DNA of 64,000 nt from Bovifimicola ammoniilytica (GCF_025567085.1 NZ_JAOQJN010000008.1:1-64000), one strand, 5' to 3'; positions 1 to 9,765 are shown, numbered from the stretch's first letter. Made by a program: numbers and translations. Notes: generated by a model from the sequence alone, not told the origin.

Positions 1-455
1 GTTGTATAATTCTCCTGCTTCTCTATGTTATATGTTCTTTCCTCTACATCCCCATATATAATATCCATTCCCAAATCTTCTCTATGCTTTTCTATAATTT
101 CTCCTAATTCATATTTATCATCAAGATTTGTTGACATTGCGAAAAACATCTTTTCTGAATCGTTTATTTCACTTAATGTATTACTATAATTATGCATATA
201 TGGTAAATAATAATTAACCTCTGCCTTATAATATTTTCCCAAATCCGAATCATCTTTATTACTTTTATCAACAGTTTTATCTTTCTCTGTTTCATCCGTA
301 ACTTCTGTTTCTTCATTCCTATCTGACTGTGTAGTAGTTACTTTCGTATCTTTCCCACTATCCTTATTGCCACTATCTTTATTATTCCCACATCCTGTAC
401 ATATCATTGCCATAATTCCTGCTGTTAATAGTGCCATTGTTAATTTCTTCTTCAT
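1..455 (-). CDS. Predicted lipoprotein, 3' end cut by window edge
   Basis: An open frame runs from an ATG at 455 to the window edge with no stop, giving 151 codons of a longer protein. The N-terminus is a lipoprotein-type signal: MKKK, a hydrophobic stretch, then ...CTGC at residues 19-22, with Cys22 the likely lipidated residue. The lipobox is loose because the -3 residue is Cys. A Ser/Lys/Asp/Thr/Glu-rich linker follows to about residue 65, then a globular part rich in Tyr and charged residues. GGAG lies 10 bases upstream; an in-frame ATG at 464 is too close to it. The gene is 37 bp behind the TadG-like gene, so it is probably the last visible cistron of the pilus operon. I do not recognise the family. 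Confidence 0.75.
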   Translation of the reverse strand, partial: MKKKLTMALLTAGIMAMICTGCGNNKDSGNKDSGKDTKVTTTQSDRNEETEVTDETEKDKTVDKSNKDDSDLGKYYKAEVNYYLPYMHNYSNTLSEINDSEKMFFAMSTNLDDKYELGEIIEKHREDLGMDIIYGDVEERTYNIEKQENYT

Positions 456-491
456 TTCTTTCATTCTCCTTTATCCACTATGATTATTCTG

Positions 492-3400
492 TTAATATCC
501 ACTTATACCTGTATATTCAACACGATAATAATTCTTACCACCCAGATATTTCTCGGTAGTATCATTCATCCAAGGTAATGTTAATAATAATGGTTTAACA
601 TCTACCTCAGCATTAATCTTAATATAGGTATATGAGTTCTCTAGCTTGAATGTCTTACCTGTAATCTTAGACATATTTGCCTCAAGTATGTCTGACATCT
701 TAGCCATTGTATTATCACTGTTAGTGACAAGTGCTACCATCAGAAATACTCTCAGATAATCGCTGTATCTGAATTTAAACTTTGAGGCAATACTTGATGT
801 ATTTGATTTTCCTATATCCAGGCTATTAGAATCGCTATTCCCTGTACCAAATAAATTGCTGATACCGTTATTTAACTCATCTCTGAATTTATCAACACCT
901 TTATTGGCAGCCTGTTGCAAATTGCTCCTTATATTAGAGATATAGTTATTAATTTCTGTACAGGATTCTTTTACCGATTTAGTTATATTATCACTTAAAT
1001 ACGTTATTTTATTTTGTAAACCTGTTGCTGCTTCATTGACTTTATCAATTGATTCATTTGGTTTTGTATTCAATATGGTTATAATTTCATTATTAGCAGA
1101 TGTAAGCAGATATCTGACGGCTTCCTGTTCAATCTTATATGCCAGAGTCGAGGTATCCATATTAACTTTCTCGCCATTCCACCAGGCTTCAAGATTCCTC
1201 TTGATATAATCAAGTCTAATTTGGTCTAGTCTGGCCTGCGTTTCATCATCACCAATTTTATTTCCTAAATCGTCCTCGCCATACATAAGCATATCATTTG
1301 CTTTAGTACATAATGTGGTTAATTCATTCGTAACCACACCTACATAACGATCAATTTCCTGATTAACATTTGTTTCCATTTGTTTTACAAGATCCGTTAA
1401 TTCACCTGATTTATCATTAACCTTATCCTTTAATTCTTCTTCGCTATAATCAAGCCATTCATTAACCTTACCTTTTGCCATATTTGATATCTTATCGACA
1501 CCTTCTGTCAGCACCTCTGCCGCCTGATTCTTCAGGAAATTACCAAGATTCTTAAAGCTTATGCACCATGTACTATTATCTTTAACCAGTGGTACCGCCT
1601 TACCCTCTTTAAGCTGCGATAAATCCAGTCCTGACTCTGCTATCGCTACTGCAAATATTAATCCATTCTTTGCCACAGGAATTAATGCGGTCAGCGGCGG
1701 AGTACCAAACATCATAGCCGCTATCGCATATGCTCCATCCCTGATATCCTGACTCGTAAATGCATATATACAATTCATCGCAAGACGAATTCCAAATATT
1801 GTGGCATATGTCTTTGTAGTACCATTATCTCCATAGATAATGTATTCTACCTCTTGCAGATATGAGTAATTATTATCCTTATTTATAGGAACATTAGTAA
1901 GTGTTTTAGCTTTATTGGCATATTCTGACGCATCCAGATTCTTCTCATCTAGTTTATTTTTAATTTCTGCCTCATATGTATTGTAACTGAACATATTCAT
2001 TATATATTCTTCTATGAATATATAATCTCGTACGTCAATAGCTGCATTTTTAAGGAAATCTCCAAGTTTACTAAACATACCTGACAGACCAGATGATGTA
2101 TTGCCTTTATCTGCTGCATCATCACCGATACTTGGGACATCTCCATAGGCACCTGTAAGTATATCCTTATATAAGTCGCTCTTCGATGGTGCGGTAATAC
2201 TATTTTCACTATAATATCCACTAATACTTCCACTACTTACATCATTACCCTTTTTAGCATCATCTTTAGATTTATTTCCAGCTTCCTTAATACTATCCTT
2301 TGTATTATCAACTTCATTTTTAGCCTTTGTAGTATCATCCGAATTAACATTACCTTTCTTAGCCTCCACACCCTTATCGTAGTTGTTATAAAGGTATGTA
2401 TAGAATCTATATTGGTCTTCACTAAATACAGGGTTCTTGTCGCTTTCTCCACTCCAATCTGCCTTAAAATTACCCGACTTTATCTGTCTTCCTGCTATGT
2501 CACTTGATAATGTATCCAACGTCGCAGTAACCATTGAAAGATTGCTTAATGCACTTCCCTCGGCTCCTGACAATTTATTTTTAAGCGTATTAAGATCGTT
2601 TATATCGCCTATAAATGTGCCGCAATATGTATACTTTTCTATTTCTTTTATATCATTATCCAGCTCTGTAATGACATTTTTAACTCTGTCTAATAATTTC
2701 TTAACATCATCATATTTAATAAACTGTTTCATCTGCTCTATCTCTGCTTTATCCTGTTGAGCTATTGCATCATTTGAAACAGATGAATCACTTGCTGAAT
2801 TATTCCAGGTGTTTAATGTTTGTTGGAGTTCACTTTTCCCGTTTGGATTAACTTTATTAGCAATAATTTCTAATCGGTTCTTAAAGTCATCAAGATATCC
2901 CTTTGCTTCTATCAACTTATCTCTATAACTTTTAACATTAGTGCCAATTGTCGATACAGCTGTGTTTGCATCCTCTAGATTCTTCTGATATTCGGTTTCA
3001 TATGCTGCATATTGCCAGAATATCGGATAAGTTGCAGTATTTAAGCTATTCATTTTTGCCACAAATATTGAATTAAGTTCCTTATAATAATCTGACAACT
3101 TCTTTGTAGTTACCTTTTCATTCTGGTTTGTATTGCTGTCATTTTCAGTATTATCTTCCTGAGTATCATCATCCTCCTGATTTTCATTTGACTTTAGTTT
3201 AACTTTATATGAATACGTTACTGTTTTACCATTCTTCTTCTCGGTTATTTCAACAGTTGAATTTTTATTCTCATCTGATAGCACATTGTATATATCTTCA
3301 AAATCTGTATAGATTTTATACAGATTCTTATAGCTGGCAAAATCAGCATTTTTATTAATATTAGCCTGTGTTGCTACCTGTATTGAATATTTATCCTGTC

Positions 3401-4376
3401 CACCATATTTTGCAGCTATATCTACAAAAGTAGAATTTGACCTCATATATATTTCCAGCGCTTCGACCTCTTCTGCCAAATCACTTTCAGACGGAACATA
3501 ATTACTATTCTTAGACTTCTTGTCTGTATGGTATGTACTTATCTGAACCTGCTGTCCATCATCATAATTCAATATCCATTTACCATTCTCTTCATGACAT
3601 GTAACAGGTCTATTGAAATATCTTGTCGGCATATTATTATAATAATTATGTATCATCTTGCTATTTATTTTATTGTAATTATCAATTGCTTCATCCATAC
3701 AAGTCTTTATATCCTGAAACTGCTGTTTATTACCGAACAAAGCTCTATACTTAGCCATATATCCCCAAGCTGCCTCACAGTCCTCCAGTAATGAAGCATG
3801 TTCTTCATAATATTTCTGCTTATTCTCCACTATCTCCATCTGTTTGCTTAAGTGCGAGAATGATTTTAAGGACTCTAATAATGCTACACCACCATTAATT
3901 GGTGCTCTGTATTTCATAAAGTTAACTATCTGTCCTCTGAGTAATGCAGGATTAACTAAACTGGCTGCTTTAGGTTCTTCTACAGAGAACTCTATATTGC
4001 CCATATTCATAAAATCAACTGATGAATTATCTGATGAATTCTTAATGTAGTCCATAATCTGACCAACATAATCATCTGCATCTGATTTAGATACGCCCTG
4101 TGCTACTATGCTTGATGTATAGTAGTCTTCTAATTTCTCTAACAATTCATCATTATTCTGCGATGTTGCCATCAATCCGTATACGTCTTTTAATACATTA
4201 TCATAATCTGTAAGTGCAGTATTTAACGCCAAATCTCCTGCCGAAGATGCCATAGCCCTGCCAAGCTGCACTCTTCCATAATCTATCATTATAGATGCAA
4301 TTATCATCATCGGTACTAATACTATTGCAAGAAATACTGACACTGCACCATTCTTTTTCTGAAAAATCTGTATCAT
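492..4376 (-). CDS. Giant TadG-like (DUF5702-type) pilus-associated protein
   Basis: 1294 aa. Residues 9-34 are the only clear N-terminal membrane anchor, in the TadE/TadG style (NGAVSVFLAIVLVP), directly behind a short basic start. The rest is predicted to be extracellular: long Lys/Asn/Asp/Glu-rich helical and coiled-coil segments, an acidic low-complexity insert near residues 395-425, and a Gly/Ser/Lys-rich linker around residues 690-760. A hydrophobic stretch (FGTPPLTALIPVAKNGLIFAVAIAE) lies near residue 920, and the C-terminus is DYLRVFLMVALV plus a beta-rich tail. The pattern matches the Lachnospiraceae DUF5702 family found in Tad loci. GGGAG lies 9 bases before the ATG. It follows tadE by 13 bp. 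Its likely role is a minor pseudopilin or surface tether; this is inferred from context and anchor only. Confidence 0.8.
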   Translation of the reverse strand: MIQIFQKKNGAVSVFLAIVLVPMMIIASIMIDYGRVQLGRAMASSAGDLALNTALTDYDNVLKDVYGLMATSQNNDELLEKLEDYYTSSIVAQGVSKSDADDYVGQIMDYIKNSSDNSSVDFMNMGNIEFSVEEPKAASLVNPALLRGQIVNFMKYRAPINGGVALLESLKSFSHLSKQMEIVENKQKYYEEHASLLEDCEAAWGYMAKYRALFGNKQQFQDIKTCMDEAIDNYNKINSKMIHNYYNNMPTRYFNRPVTCHEENGKWILNYDDGQQVQISTYHTDKKSKNSNYVPSESDLAEEVEALEIYMRSNSTFVDIAAKYGGQDKYSIQVATQANINKNADFASYKNLYKIYTDFEDIYNVLSDENKNSTVEITEKKNGKTVTYSYKVKLKSNENQEDDDTQEDNTENDSNTNQNEKVTTKKLSDYYKELNSIFVAKMNSLNTATYPIFWQYAAYETEYQKNLEDANTAVSTIGTNVKSYRDKLIEAKGYLDDFKNRLEIIANKVNPNGKSELQQTLNTWNNSASDSSVSNDAIAQQDKAEIEQMKQFIKYDDVKKLLDRVKNVITELDNDIKEIEKYTYCGTFIGDINDLNTLKNKLSGAEGSALSNLSMVTATLDTLSSDIAGRQIKSGNFKADWSGESDKNPVFSEDQYRFYTYLYNNYDKGVEAKKGNVNSDDTTKAKNEVDNTKDSIKEAGNKSKDDAKKGNDVSSGSISGYYSENSITAPSKSDLYKDILTGAYGDVPSIGDDAADKGNTSSGLSGMFSKLGDFLKNAAIDVRDYIFIEEYIMNMFSYNTYEAEIKNKLDEKNLDASEYANKAKTLTNVPINKDNNYSYLQEVEYIIYGDNGTTKTYATIFGIRLAMNCIYAFTSQDIRDGAYAIAAMMFGTPPLTALIPVAKNGLIFAVAIAESGLDLSQLKEGKAVPLVKDNSTWCISFKNLGNFLKNQAAEVLTEGVDKISNMAKGKVNEWLDYSEEELKDKVNDKSGELTDLVKQMETNVNQEIDRYVGVVTNELTTLCTKANDMLMYGEDDLGNKIGDDETQARLDQIRLDYIKRNLEAWWNGEKVNMDTSTLAYKIEQEAVRYLLTSANNEIITILNTKPNESIDKVNEAATGLQNKITYLSDNITKSVKESCTEINNYISNIRSNLQQAANKGVDKFRDELNNGISNLFGTGNSDSNSLDIGKSNTSSIASKFKFRYSDYLRVFLMVALVTNSDNTMAKMSDILEANMSKITGKTFKLENSYTYIKINAEVDVKPLLLTLPWMNDTTEKYLGGKNYYRVEYTGISGY

Positions 4377-4389
4377 AGCTCACATCTCC

Positions 4390-5046
4390 CTACTTGCTGA
4401 ATTTTCCTATAAACGAATTAATCTTATTAAATGCACTCTTTATCTTATCCCCTGCTGCAGTCCTCTCGAATAAGTCCTGCACCATATCTATATTTCTAAT
4501 AAACTCCGGAGCATCATTAACTGATACTTCAGCTCTTGAATTCCATTCTAAAATCGTAGGTGTATCTGATCCCAGAAATTTAATCGGGAATTTCACCTCA
4601 TAACTAATCTCAACTGAAAATGTTGAATATACCAAATAATTGTTAAATTTCGCTATCTTATCCTGCGAAGTCTTAAGTTGTGGATTCATACCCACAAAAA
4701 ATGTTGATGATGTATCATTTATATAATTCACTACATCAGCGCTTATCTTATTCTCTACATCATCCATTCCGCCTATAAAGTATCTGTAAGGTTCACAGTT
4801 CCTGTATGTAGTCGGTATTCCCTTATTCGGGTCCTTATACATATCATATTGATATGGGTCTTTAGAACACTGTGCTCCTAATATAGCTGACTGCATTACA
4901 TACGAATCAACCTTTGCCTTTTCATATCTTGCACTTCCGTAATATATAAGAAAGAAGAGAACGAAGAACACGAATGGAAATATTATCGTCGCCTCTACAA
5001 TAACTACTCCATTTTCATTTTTAAATTTACTCAAAAACTTTCGCAT
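4390..5046 (-). CDS. tadE: TadE-like minor pseudopilin
   Basis: 218 aa. The N-terminal part (NENGVVIVEATIIFPFVFFVLFF, residues about 10-34) is the classic TadE motif: a short positively charged leader, Gly, then a Glu-containing hydrophobic helix. The remainder would be exposed outside the membrane and carries two Cys (in GAQCSKDPY and RNCEPY) that could pair. Family knowledge: TadE/TadF are prepilin-like proteins processed by the Tad prepilin peptidase and needed for Flp pilus assembly. It sits between the Flp-like pilin and the TadG-like gene in one operon. The peptidase is not in the window. Confidence 0.85.
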   Translation of the reverse strand: MRKFLSKFKNENGVVIVEATIIFPFVFFVLFFLIYYGSARYEKAKVDSYVMQSAILGAQCSKDPYQYDMYKDPNKGIPTTYRNCEPYRYFIGGMDDVENKISADVVNYINDTSSTFFVGMNPQLKTSQDKIAKFNNYLVYSTFSVEISYEVKFPIKFLGSDTPTILEWNSRAEVSVNDAPEFIRNIDMVQDLFERTAAGDKIKSAFNKINSFIGKFSK

Positions 5047-5103
5047 AACTTCTATCCTCTCTTTCTTTATGTTATAACCTATTGCACTAATACCAATAAA
5101 TGA

Positions 5104-5319
5104 TTAAGAACCAATTGTACGATTTCCTTTATCTTTTACTGTTTGGAATAAACTTTCTACAACTTTTTGTAATTCGTCTCTAAAGATTACTGCTACAGCA
5201 ATTACGATACCACACAATACTACAATCGCTACGATATCAACTGCACCATCTTCATTAGTCAGAAAGTTGTTAACTCTGTTCTTCATTCCAATGTACATTT
5301 TGTCTAATAATTTCAACAT
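5104..5319 (-). CDS. flp: Flp1-like type IVb pilin
   Basis: 71 aa from the ATG at 5319, which has AAAGGAGG 8 bases upstream; a longer start at 5343 would place that ribosome-binding site inside the gene. Layout: a basic amphipathic leader (MLKLLDKMYIGMKNRVNNFL), then NEDGAVDIVAIVV, a single hydrophobic helix, and a short charged tail. The Gly before the hydrophobic helix is the expected prepilin peptidase site. The usual Glu/Tyr pair of Flp is replaced by Asp, as in the Flp1-like subfamily of Gram-positive Tad systems. Small size and position between tadC and tadE make it the best candidate for the major pilin. The same strand and close spacing indicate one transcript. Confidence 0.8.
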   Translation of the reverse strand: MLKLLDKMYIGMKNRVNNFLTNEDGAVDIVAIVVLCGIVIAVAVIFRDELQKVVESLFQTVKDKGNRTIGS

Positions 5320-5350
5320 TTCACATTTCCTCCTTTGATTCATAATTTAT

Positions 5351-6223
5351 CTAAACACCCAGATTAGCAAATATAGGTACCATTATCATTATTAATATTC
5401 CAATGAACATAATGCATATTGGAAATAATAACTTACTTGAGGCTTTAGCACCTAACTGTCTGACCTGATGTTTACGACTTTCCCATACTTCAGAACTCTG
5501 TTTTCTCAACATTAACACAAGCTCTCTGTTACCTTTTGTAATACCCTGTACTATAGTCGAGGTGAACTTCCTGATTTCAGAAATCATACATCTGTTACCG
5601 AATTCGGTATACGCTTCTATCTCGGTATAACCATTTGCCATATCTACAATTACCTTCTTCATCTCATCATATAATGGACCATTACCTGTATAAGCTGTCA
5701 TTTCCCAGGCTTCCTTTAATATCATTCCTGCATTCGTAAGTAATGCAAGCTTAGATATGGCATTAGGAAAATCACTTAATAAATCTTCTGTACGTTTTTC
5801 TATAATTCTTTTAGCACCATCTCCACACCTTACAAAAGCTGCCCAGGCAAACATAATGAATATAAGTAACATCATTGTTTCCTCAGCAAGCACTGCGAAT
5901 GGAAAACCTATAACTAATAACAGATATGCAAGCGACACCCTCTGTGCCCAGCAGACTTTCAGGTAATAGTCTGCATATTTACTTTCATATATAACTGATA
6001 AATCTCTTTTTCTCTCTATATCTCTCTTAGAGTTATATTTATATCTGCTGATATCCATTAACAGAAAACCTACCGTATATATCTCTTTTAATCTGAACAT
6101 CTTAGGATCTAAGGGTTCAATAAGATATTCATATTTAGAAGATGCCAATAATGAAATTACAAATATTAATCCAAGCACCGTTCCAAATGCTAATATAATT
6201 ATGTCTGTTTTACTTAGGAACAT
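5351..6223 (-). CDS. tadC: TadC-like type II secretion F-domain membrane protein
   Basis: 290 aa with an N-terminal membrane helix (residues about 7-28), a cytoplasmic stretch, a pair of helices near 95-130 (SLAYLLLVIGFPFAVLAEE...), a helical GspF-type domain (LLSDFPNAISKLALLTNAGM...), and a C-terminal helix (LLFPICIMFIGILIMIMVPIF). This is the TadC/GspF arrangement. It forms the inner-membrane platform with TadB and couples the CpaF ATPase to pilin extrusion (family knowledge). GGAGG precedes the ATG at a good distance. It is 24 bp behind tadB and 31 bp ahead of the pilin gene. Confidence 0.85.
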   Translation of the reverse strand: MFLSKTDIIILAFGTVLGLIFVISLLASSKYEYLIEPLDPKMFRLKEIYTVGFLLMDISRYKYNSKRDIERKRDLSVIYESKYADYYLKVCWAQRVSLAYLLLVIGFPFAVLAEETMMLLIFIMFAWAAFVRCGDGAKRIIEKRTEDLLSDFPNAISKLALLTNAGMILKEAWEMTAYTGNGPLYDEMKKVIVDMANGYTEIEAYTEFGNRCMISEIRKFTSTIVQGITKGNRELVLMLRKQSSEVWESRKHQVRQLGAKASSKLLFPICIMFIGILIMIMVPIFANLGV

Positions 6224-6247
6224 ATCATTCTCCTCCTATGCTATATA

Positions 6248-7105
6248 TCACACTTTGATATTCATAATCCACTTGCCTACAACATAAGCAATTACTATCA
6301 TTACCAATGCAATTGTTGAGGAAGCAATCCCGACAGGTGTTACAAAATTATCTGCAAATTCTGCACTCATTAATTTAATCATGGCAATTATGGCAATTGG
6401 CATTACCGACATTATATTTAACTCGGTTGCACTGGATGTAATAATTGTCTGTATCTCTAATTCCACTTCCATCTTGTCACTGATTATCTGCTGTGTGCTA
6501 TCAATGATGTCCTTGATATTTCCACCTTTTCTATAACTTGTCTCGAATATATTCGCAAAGCTTGATACATCATCTATATTGCTTCTTTCTCCGAAATCTT
6601 TAAGTAATCTCTCTATAGGGATATTATTATCAAGTCCTGAATTAATAACGAGTAATTCCCTGACTATATACGAATCATCAGGATATATAAGTCTCAAATC
6701 ATCATATGCCGACTTAAATGAATCAGTAACATTTCTACCACTACCAATAGATGTATTTAGTGTATCTAACAGTTCCCTGAACTGAAGTCGCAGCTCTAAA
6801 TGTCTCTTTTCAATCTTTCTCTTAACAGCCATTGGCATATATATCTTCGCAGCTATTAATCCGACTATTCCTGATATGGTAATATTAAGAATATGCGTAG
6901 TCTGTGTAGGATTGCCATCAACATCTTTACCTATTCCACCATAGAACAGATAACCTACCGCTGCACCAACGGCAAATGCAAAGAGAAAAGTAAGTATTTT
7001 CTCTAATTTGCCCATATAATATACTCTGTAATTTAAGACAGGCATATTAGTCTCTGACATATAATACTGAGGTTCTAATTCTTTTTCCTTTTTCTTCTTA
7101 AACAA
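6248..7105 (-). CDS. tadB: TadB-like type II secretion F-domain membrane protein, TTG start
   Basis: 285 aa. Two membrane helices lie near residues 35-85 (LTFLFAFAVGAAVGYLF and TISGIVGLIAAKIYMP), then a cytoplasmic GspF domain (FRELLDTLNTSIGSGRNVTDSFK... RKGGNIKDIIDSTQQII), and two C-terminal helices. This is the TadB partner of TadC. The start codon is TTG at 7105, with GGAG 8 bases upstream; no in-frame ATG fits. It lies 84 bp behind cpaF, the largest gap within the operon except that before cpaE; I see no terminator in it. Confidence 0.85.
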   Translation of the reverse strand: MFKKKKEKELEPQYYMSETNMPVLNYRVYYMGKLEKILTFLFAFAVGAAVGYLFYGGIGKDVDGNPTQTTHILNITISGIVGLIAAKIYMPMAVKRKIEKRHLELRLQFRELLDTLNTSIGSGRNVTDSFKSAYDDLRLIYPDDSYIVRELLVINSGLDNNIPIERLLKDFGERSNIDDVSSFANIFETSYRKGGNIKDIIDSTQQIISDKMEVELEIQTIITSSATELNIMSVMPIAIIAMIKLMSAEFADNFVTPVGIASSTIALVMIVIAYVVGKWIMNIKV

Positions 7106-7189
7106 TGTTTTCTCTCCTTATGTTCTACCTGTGTACTATTAGAAGCTATATAAATTTCAGTTTAACTTTCTCTACCTAATTCTCTTTAC

Positions 7190-8428
7190 TTAAATCTCAC
7201 CTTTATAGCCCATTAATTTAAGTTTAAAATCATTCTTAAGTTTATTATTTGTTCTCTTTAATGAGCCTGACACCTTATCAAGTGTACTTTCTTCATCTTC
7301 TTCAAATACATATAACGGATTAAGAATTATCTTTCCATTTTCATATCCGACTACTTCCGTAATCTCCATAGTCTTTCTTGAATGGTCTCTTAAACGTGAT
7401 AAATGAATTATTATGTCAAGTGCTGATGCTATCTGTTGTCTTATAGCCTCTAGTGGCAAACCATCTGCACCCTGTAATACCATTGTCTCTAATCGGCTTA
7501 ACATATCTCTGGTAGAGTTCGCATGGCCTGTACTAAGACTTCCGTCATGACCTGTGTTCATAGCCTGTAACATATCTAATGCTTCTCCACCTCTGACCTC
7601 TCCGACTACAATTCGCTCAGGTCTCATACGAAGTGAAGATTTAATCAAGTCTCTAATCGTAATGGCACCGCTGCCTGATGTATTAGCATTTCTGGTCTCT
7701 AGACTAACTAAGTTATCTACACCCTCTATCTGTAATTCTGCCGAATCCTCAATTGTTATTACACGTTCATCCTTAGGAATGTAGTTTGATAATGCATTTA
7801 GAAATGTTGTCTTACCACTACCGGTACCACCACATATGAATATATTAAACTTCGCCTTTACCATAAGCTCTAATACGTCTGCAATATCCTGTGTAATTGA
7901 GCCATACTGTATTAATTTGGCTATAGTCATTGGTTCTTTTGAGAATTTTCTAATAGTAACTGTTGGTCCACATAATGCAATCGGTGGTAATACAACATTT
8001 ACACGCGAACCGTCTGCAAGTCTCGTATCAACAATAGGATTAGCCTGATTTACTTCTCTTCCTGCCGATCCTACAATTCGCTGAATTATATCTTCTAATC
8101 TTCGTTCGCTTTCAAATGTCTCTTTTAACTTAGAAAGCTTTCCGTTTTTCTCAATAAATATATTGTCCGGACCATTTATCATTACCTCTGTAATATCATC
8201 ATCACTGATAATACTGTCTAACAATCCCAGACCTCTTATTGAGCTGAATATCTGTCTTACAATTCCTGCTCTCTGTTGTAATGAAATATATGTATTTGCA
8301 AAATAATTGCCTACTAATTCTTCTACAGCATCCATTAATTCCTCATCACTCATATTACTTAATGGAAGATTCTCTGTTATATAAGATTTAACATAAGCAA
8401 TTGCTTCTTCTTCAATTTCCTTTGTCAT
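7190..8428 (-). CDS. cpaF: Tad pilus secretion ATPase CpaF/TadA
   Basis: 412 aa, close to the usual CpaF length. N-terminal helical domain (1-75), then the N2 domain with the typical DDITEVMINGPDNIFIEKNGKL, and a RecA-like domain with Walker A GGTGSGKTT at residues 200-208, an Asp box (ITIEDSAEL), a Walker B region (RPERIVVGEVRGGEALDMLQAMNTGHDG) and the His box (LSTGHANS). All catalytic motifs look intact. It is a cytoplasmic hexameric ATPase that powers Flp pilus assembly through TadB/TadC (family knowledge). GGTGGAG precedes the ATG. It is 19 bp behind the CpaE-like gene. Confidence 0.95.
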   Translation of the reverse strand: MTKEIEEEAIAYVKSYITENLPLSNMSDEELMDAVEELVGNYFANTYISLQQRAGIVRQIFSSIRGLGLLDSIISDDDITEVMINGPDNIFIEKNGKLSKLKETFESERRLEDIIQRIVGSAGREVNQANPIVDTRLADGSRVNVVLPPIALCGPTVTIRKFSKEPMTIAKLIQYGSITQDIADVLELMVKAKFNIFICGGTGSGKTTFLNALSNYIPKDERVITIEDSAELQIEGVDNLVSLETRNANTSGSGAITIRDLIKSSLRMRPERIVVGEVRGGEALDMLQAMNTGHDGSLSTGHANSTRDMLSRLETMVLQGADGLPLEAIRQQIASALDIIIHLSRLRDHSRKTMEITEVVGYENGKIILNPLYVFEEDEESTLDKVSGSLKRTNNKLKNDFKLKLMGYKGEI

Positions 8429-8447
8429 ATTTCTCCACCTGCCTTAC

Positions 8448-9509
8448 CTATATCTCATCTAGTACGCCCAGTTTGGAGATTTCTTCTATTATCTGTACAT
8501 ACTCAGCATTTTCATAGAGGCTGACACCGCCTATAACCTTTACTCTGTCATCTTCAACTACTTTTCCTGTTCTGCTTCTGAATTTGTTATATATCATTAG
8601 AACTCTTGAGAATATATTCATATCTAATTGTTCTTCCATAATTGATAAGGCTGTAATGGTCTTGGCAAGTTTCGCATTTGATATCTCCGAACCATTACCT
8701 ACTAATATTATCTTTTTAGATCTTTTAATTATTTCCTTACATATTTCATCAAAATCTAAATCTGCATCAACTACCACTAAATCGAATAAATCACTCGAAG
8801 ATAACATATTAAAGAATTCTTTTATCTCATCTTTGGATAATTCTGATAAATCATATGCTGTATTACAACTGTCATAAAAGTACAAGCCTTCAAAGGTTGT
8901 TTTAACATTACTTTCTAATTTAAGTCGTATATTACTCTTCTTGCTCTTTATGGAATATAAGATATCACTTAGGTCACCATTACCATTTCCCTGGAATGCA
9001 ATTTCGACATTTCCGGTTTTCTCTAAATTAATATATAATGTTTTTATCCCTTTTCTAACTCTGCTCTTTGCATATGCTGCAGCCATTGCAGAACCACCTA
9101 CACCACCGCTTACAGAGAAGAAGCTAATTATCTTAGAATTGAAATTATTATTTCCAATCTGCTCATCACTTGAAGCTGCTTTCTCAGCATATACACCTAG
9201 TAAATCTTTATATATGTGCTCTACTTTCTGAAATTTACATACACATCTGATATCTTTATATGTTTTTATATCTATTGAATCTGTGAAATATGCATATCCG
9301 CATCGGTTAGGCAGTTCCTTAAAATCTATATCCGTATCTATGTCAACCAGTACAATGTCAGCTTTGTTTGCCTTTATGCCCTCTAAAGCAATATTTACAT
9401 TACTAAAACAGAAAAGCTGTAATTTATCTGCATAATTATTTTCGATTACTTTTGTTATCTTTTTCAGGTATTCAATGTTAGTGTCAATTATTGCTACTTT
9501 TATTTTCAT
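8448..9509 (-). CDS. CpaE-like receiver/ParA-type protein with degenerate P-loop
   Basis: 353 aa. Residues 1-110 resemble a response-regulator receiver fold (KVAIIDTN..., DIVLVDIDTD), as in CpaE. Residues 128-340 resemble a MinD/ParA ATPase. The deviant Walker A expected as KGGVGKT reads SGGVGGS at 134-140: both the signature Lys and the P-loop Lys are missing. The later Asp motif (DLVVVDADLD) is present. CpaE normally localises the Tad machine; here ATP binding is doubtful, so a scaffold role is more likely (inference). It is the first gene of the operon. GGAGG lies 7 bases before the ATG, with about 100 bp of leader behind the promoter at 9620-9647. Confidence 0.85.
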   Translation of the reverse strand: MKIKVAIIDTNIEYLKKITKVIENNYADKLQLFCFSNVNIALEGIKANKADIVLVDIDTDIDFKELPNRCGYAYFTDSIDIKTYKDIRCVCKFQKVEHIYKDLLGVYAEKAASSDEQIGNNNFNSKIISFFSVSGGVGGSAMAAAYAKSRVRKGIKTLYINLEKTGNVEIAFQGNGNGDLSDILYSIKSKKSNIRLKLESNVKTTFEGLYFYDSCNTAYDLSELSKDEIKEFFNMLSSSDLFDLVVVDADLDFDEICKEIIKRSKKIILVGNGSEISNAKLAKTITALSIMEEQLDMNIFSRVLMIYNKFRSRTGKVVEDDRVKVIGGVSLYENAEYVQIIEEISKLGVLDEI

Positions 9510-9619
9510 TCACGTTCCTCCAGCTATCCCGAATTCATATTAATTTCACAGATATTTTTAGTCCTTGTAATTTCAATCTGCAAAATGTTTTATAATTTGA
9601 GCTTTTTCGTATATATTTA

Positions 9620-9691
9620 ATAATAGCAAAACATCACTTCTTTTCAATATGTGACAATTCTGTTTTTTTATTTCCTCTACACGTCACATAT
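9620..9691 (-). promoter_or_regulatory. Promoter and operator-like inverted repeat of the tad operon
   Basis: Reading on the minus strand, -35 TTGAAA (9642-9647) and -10 TATTAT (9620-9625) are 16 bp apart, about 110 bp before the CpaE start. Directly upstream is a 9-bp inverted repeat, ATATGTGAC at 9647-9655 and GTCACATAT at 9683-9691. The same arrangement, with the same spacing and much shared flanking sequence, precedes the XRE regulator gene at 11284-11355. Confidence 0.7.
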
Positions 9692-9715
9692 TTCTATTAA
9701 ACATACCTTTATATT

Positions 9716-9754
9716 AAAAAGGTTCAACAACAGATACTATCTATCATTGAACCT
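9716..9754 (-). terminator. Rho-independent terminator of the XRE gene
   Basis: AGGTTCAA (9720-9727) and TTGAACCT (9747-9754) form an 8-bp stem. On the minus strand it is followed by a T run, and it starts 12 bases after the stop codon of the XRE gene at 9766. It separates that gene from the tad promoter. Confidence 0.8.
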
Positions 9755-9765
9755 CTTTATATCCT

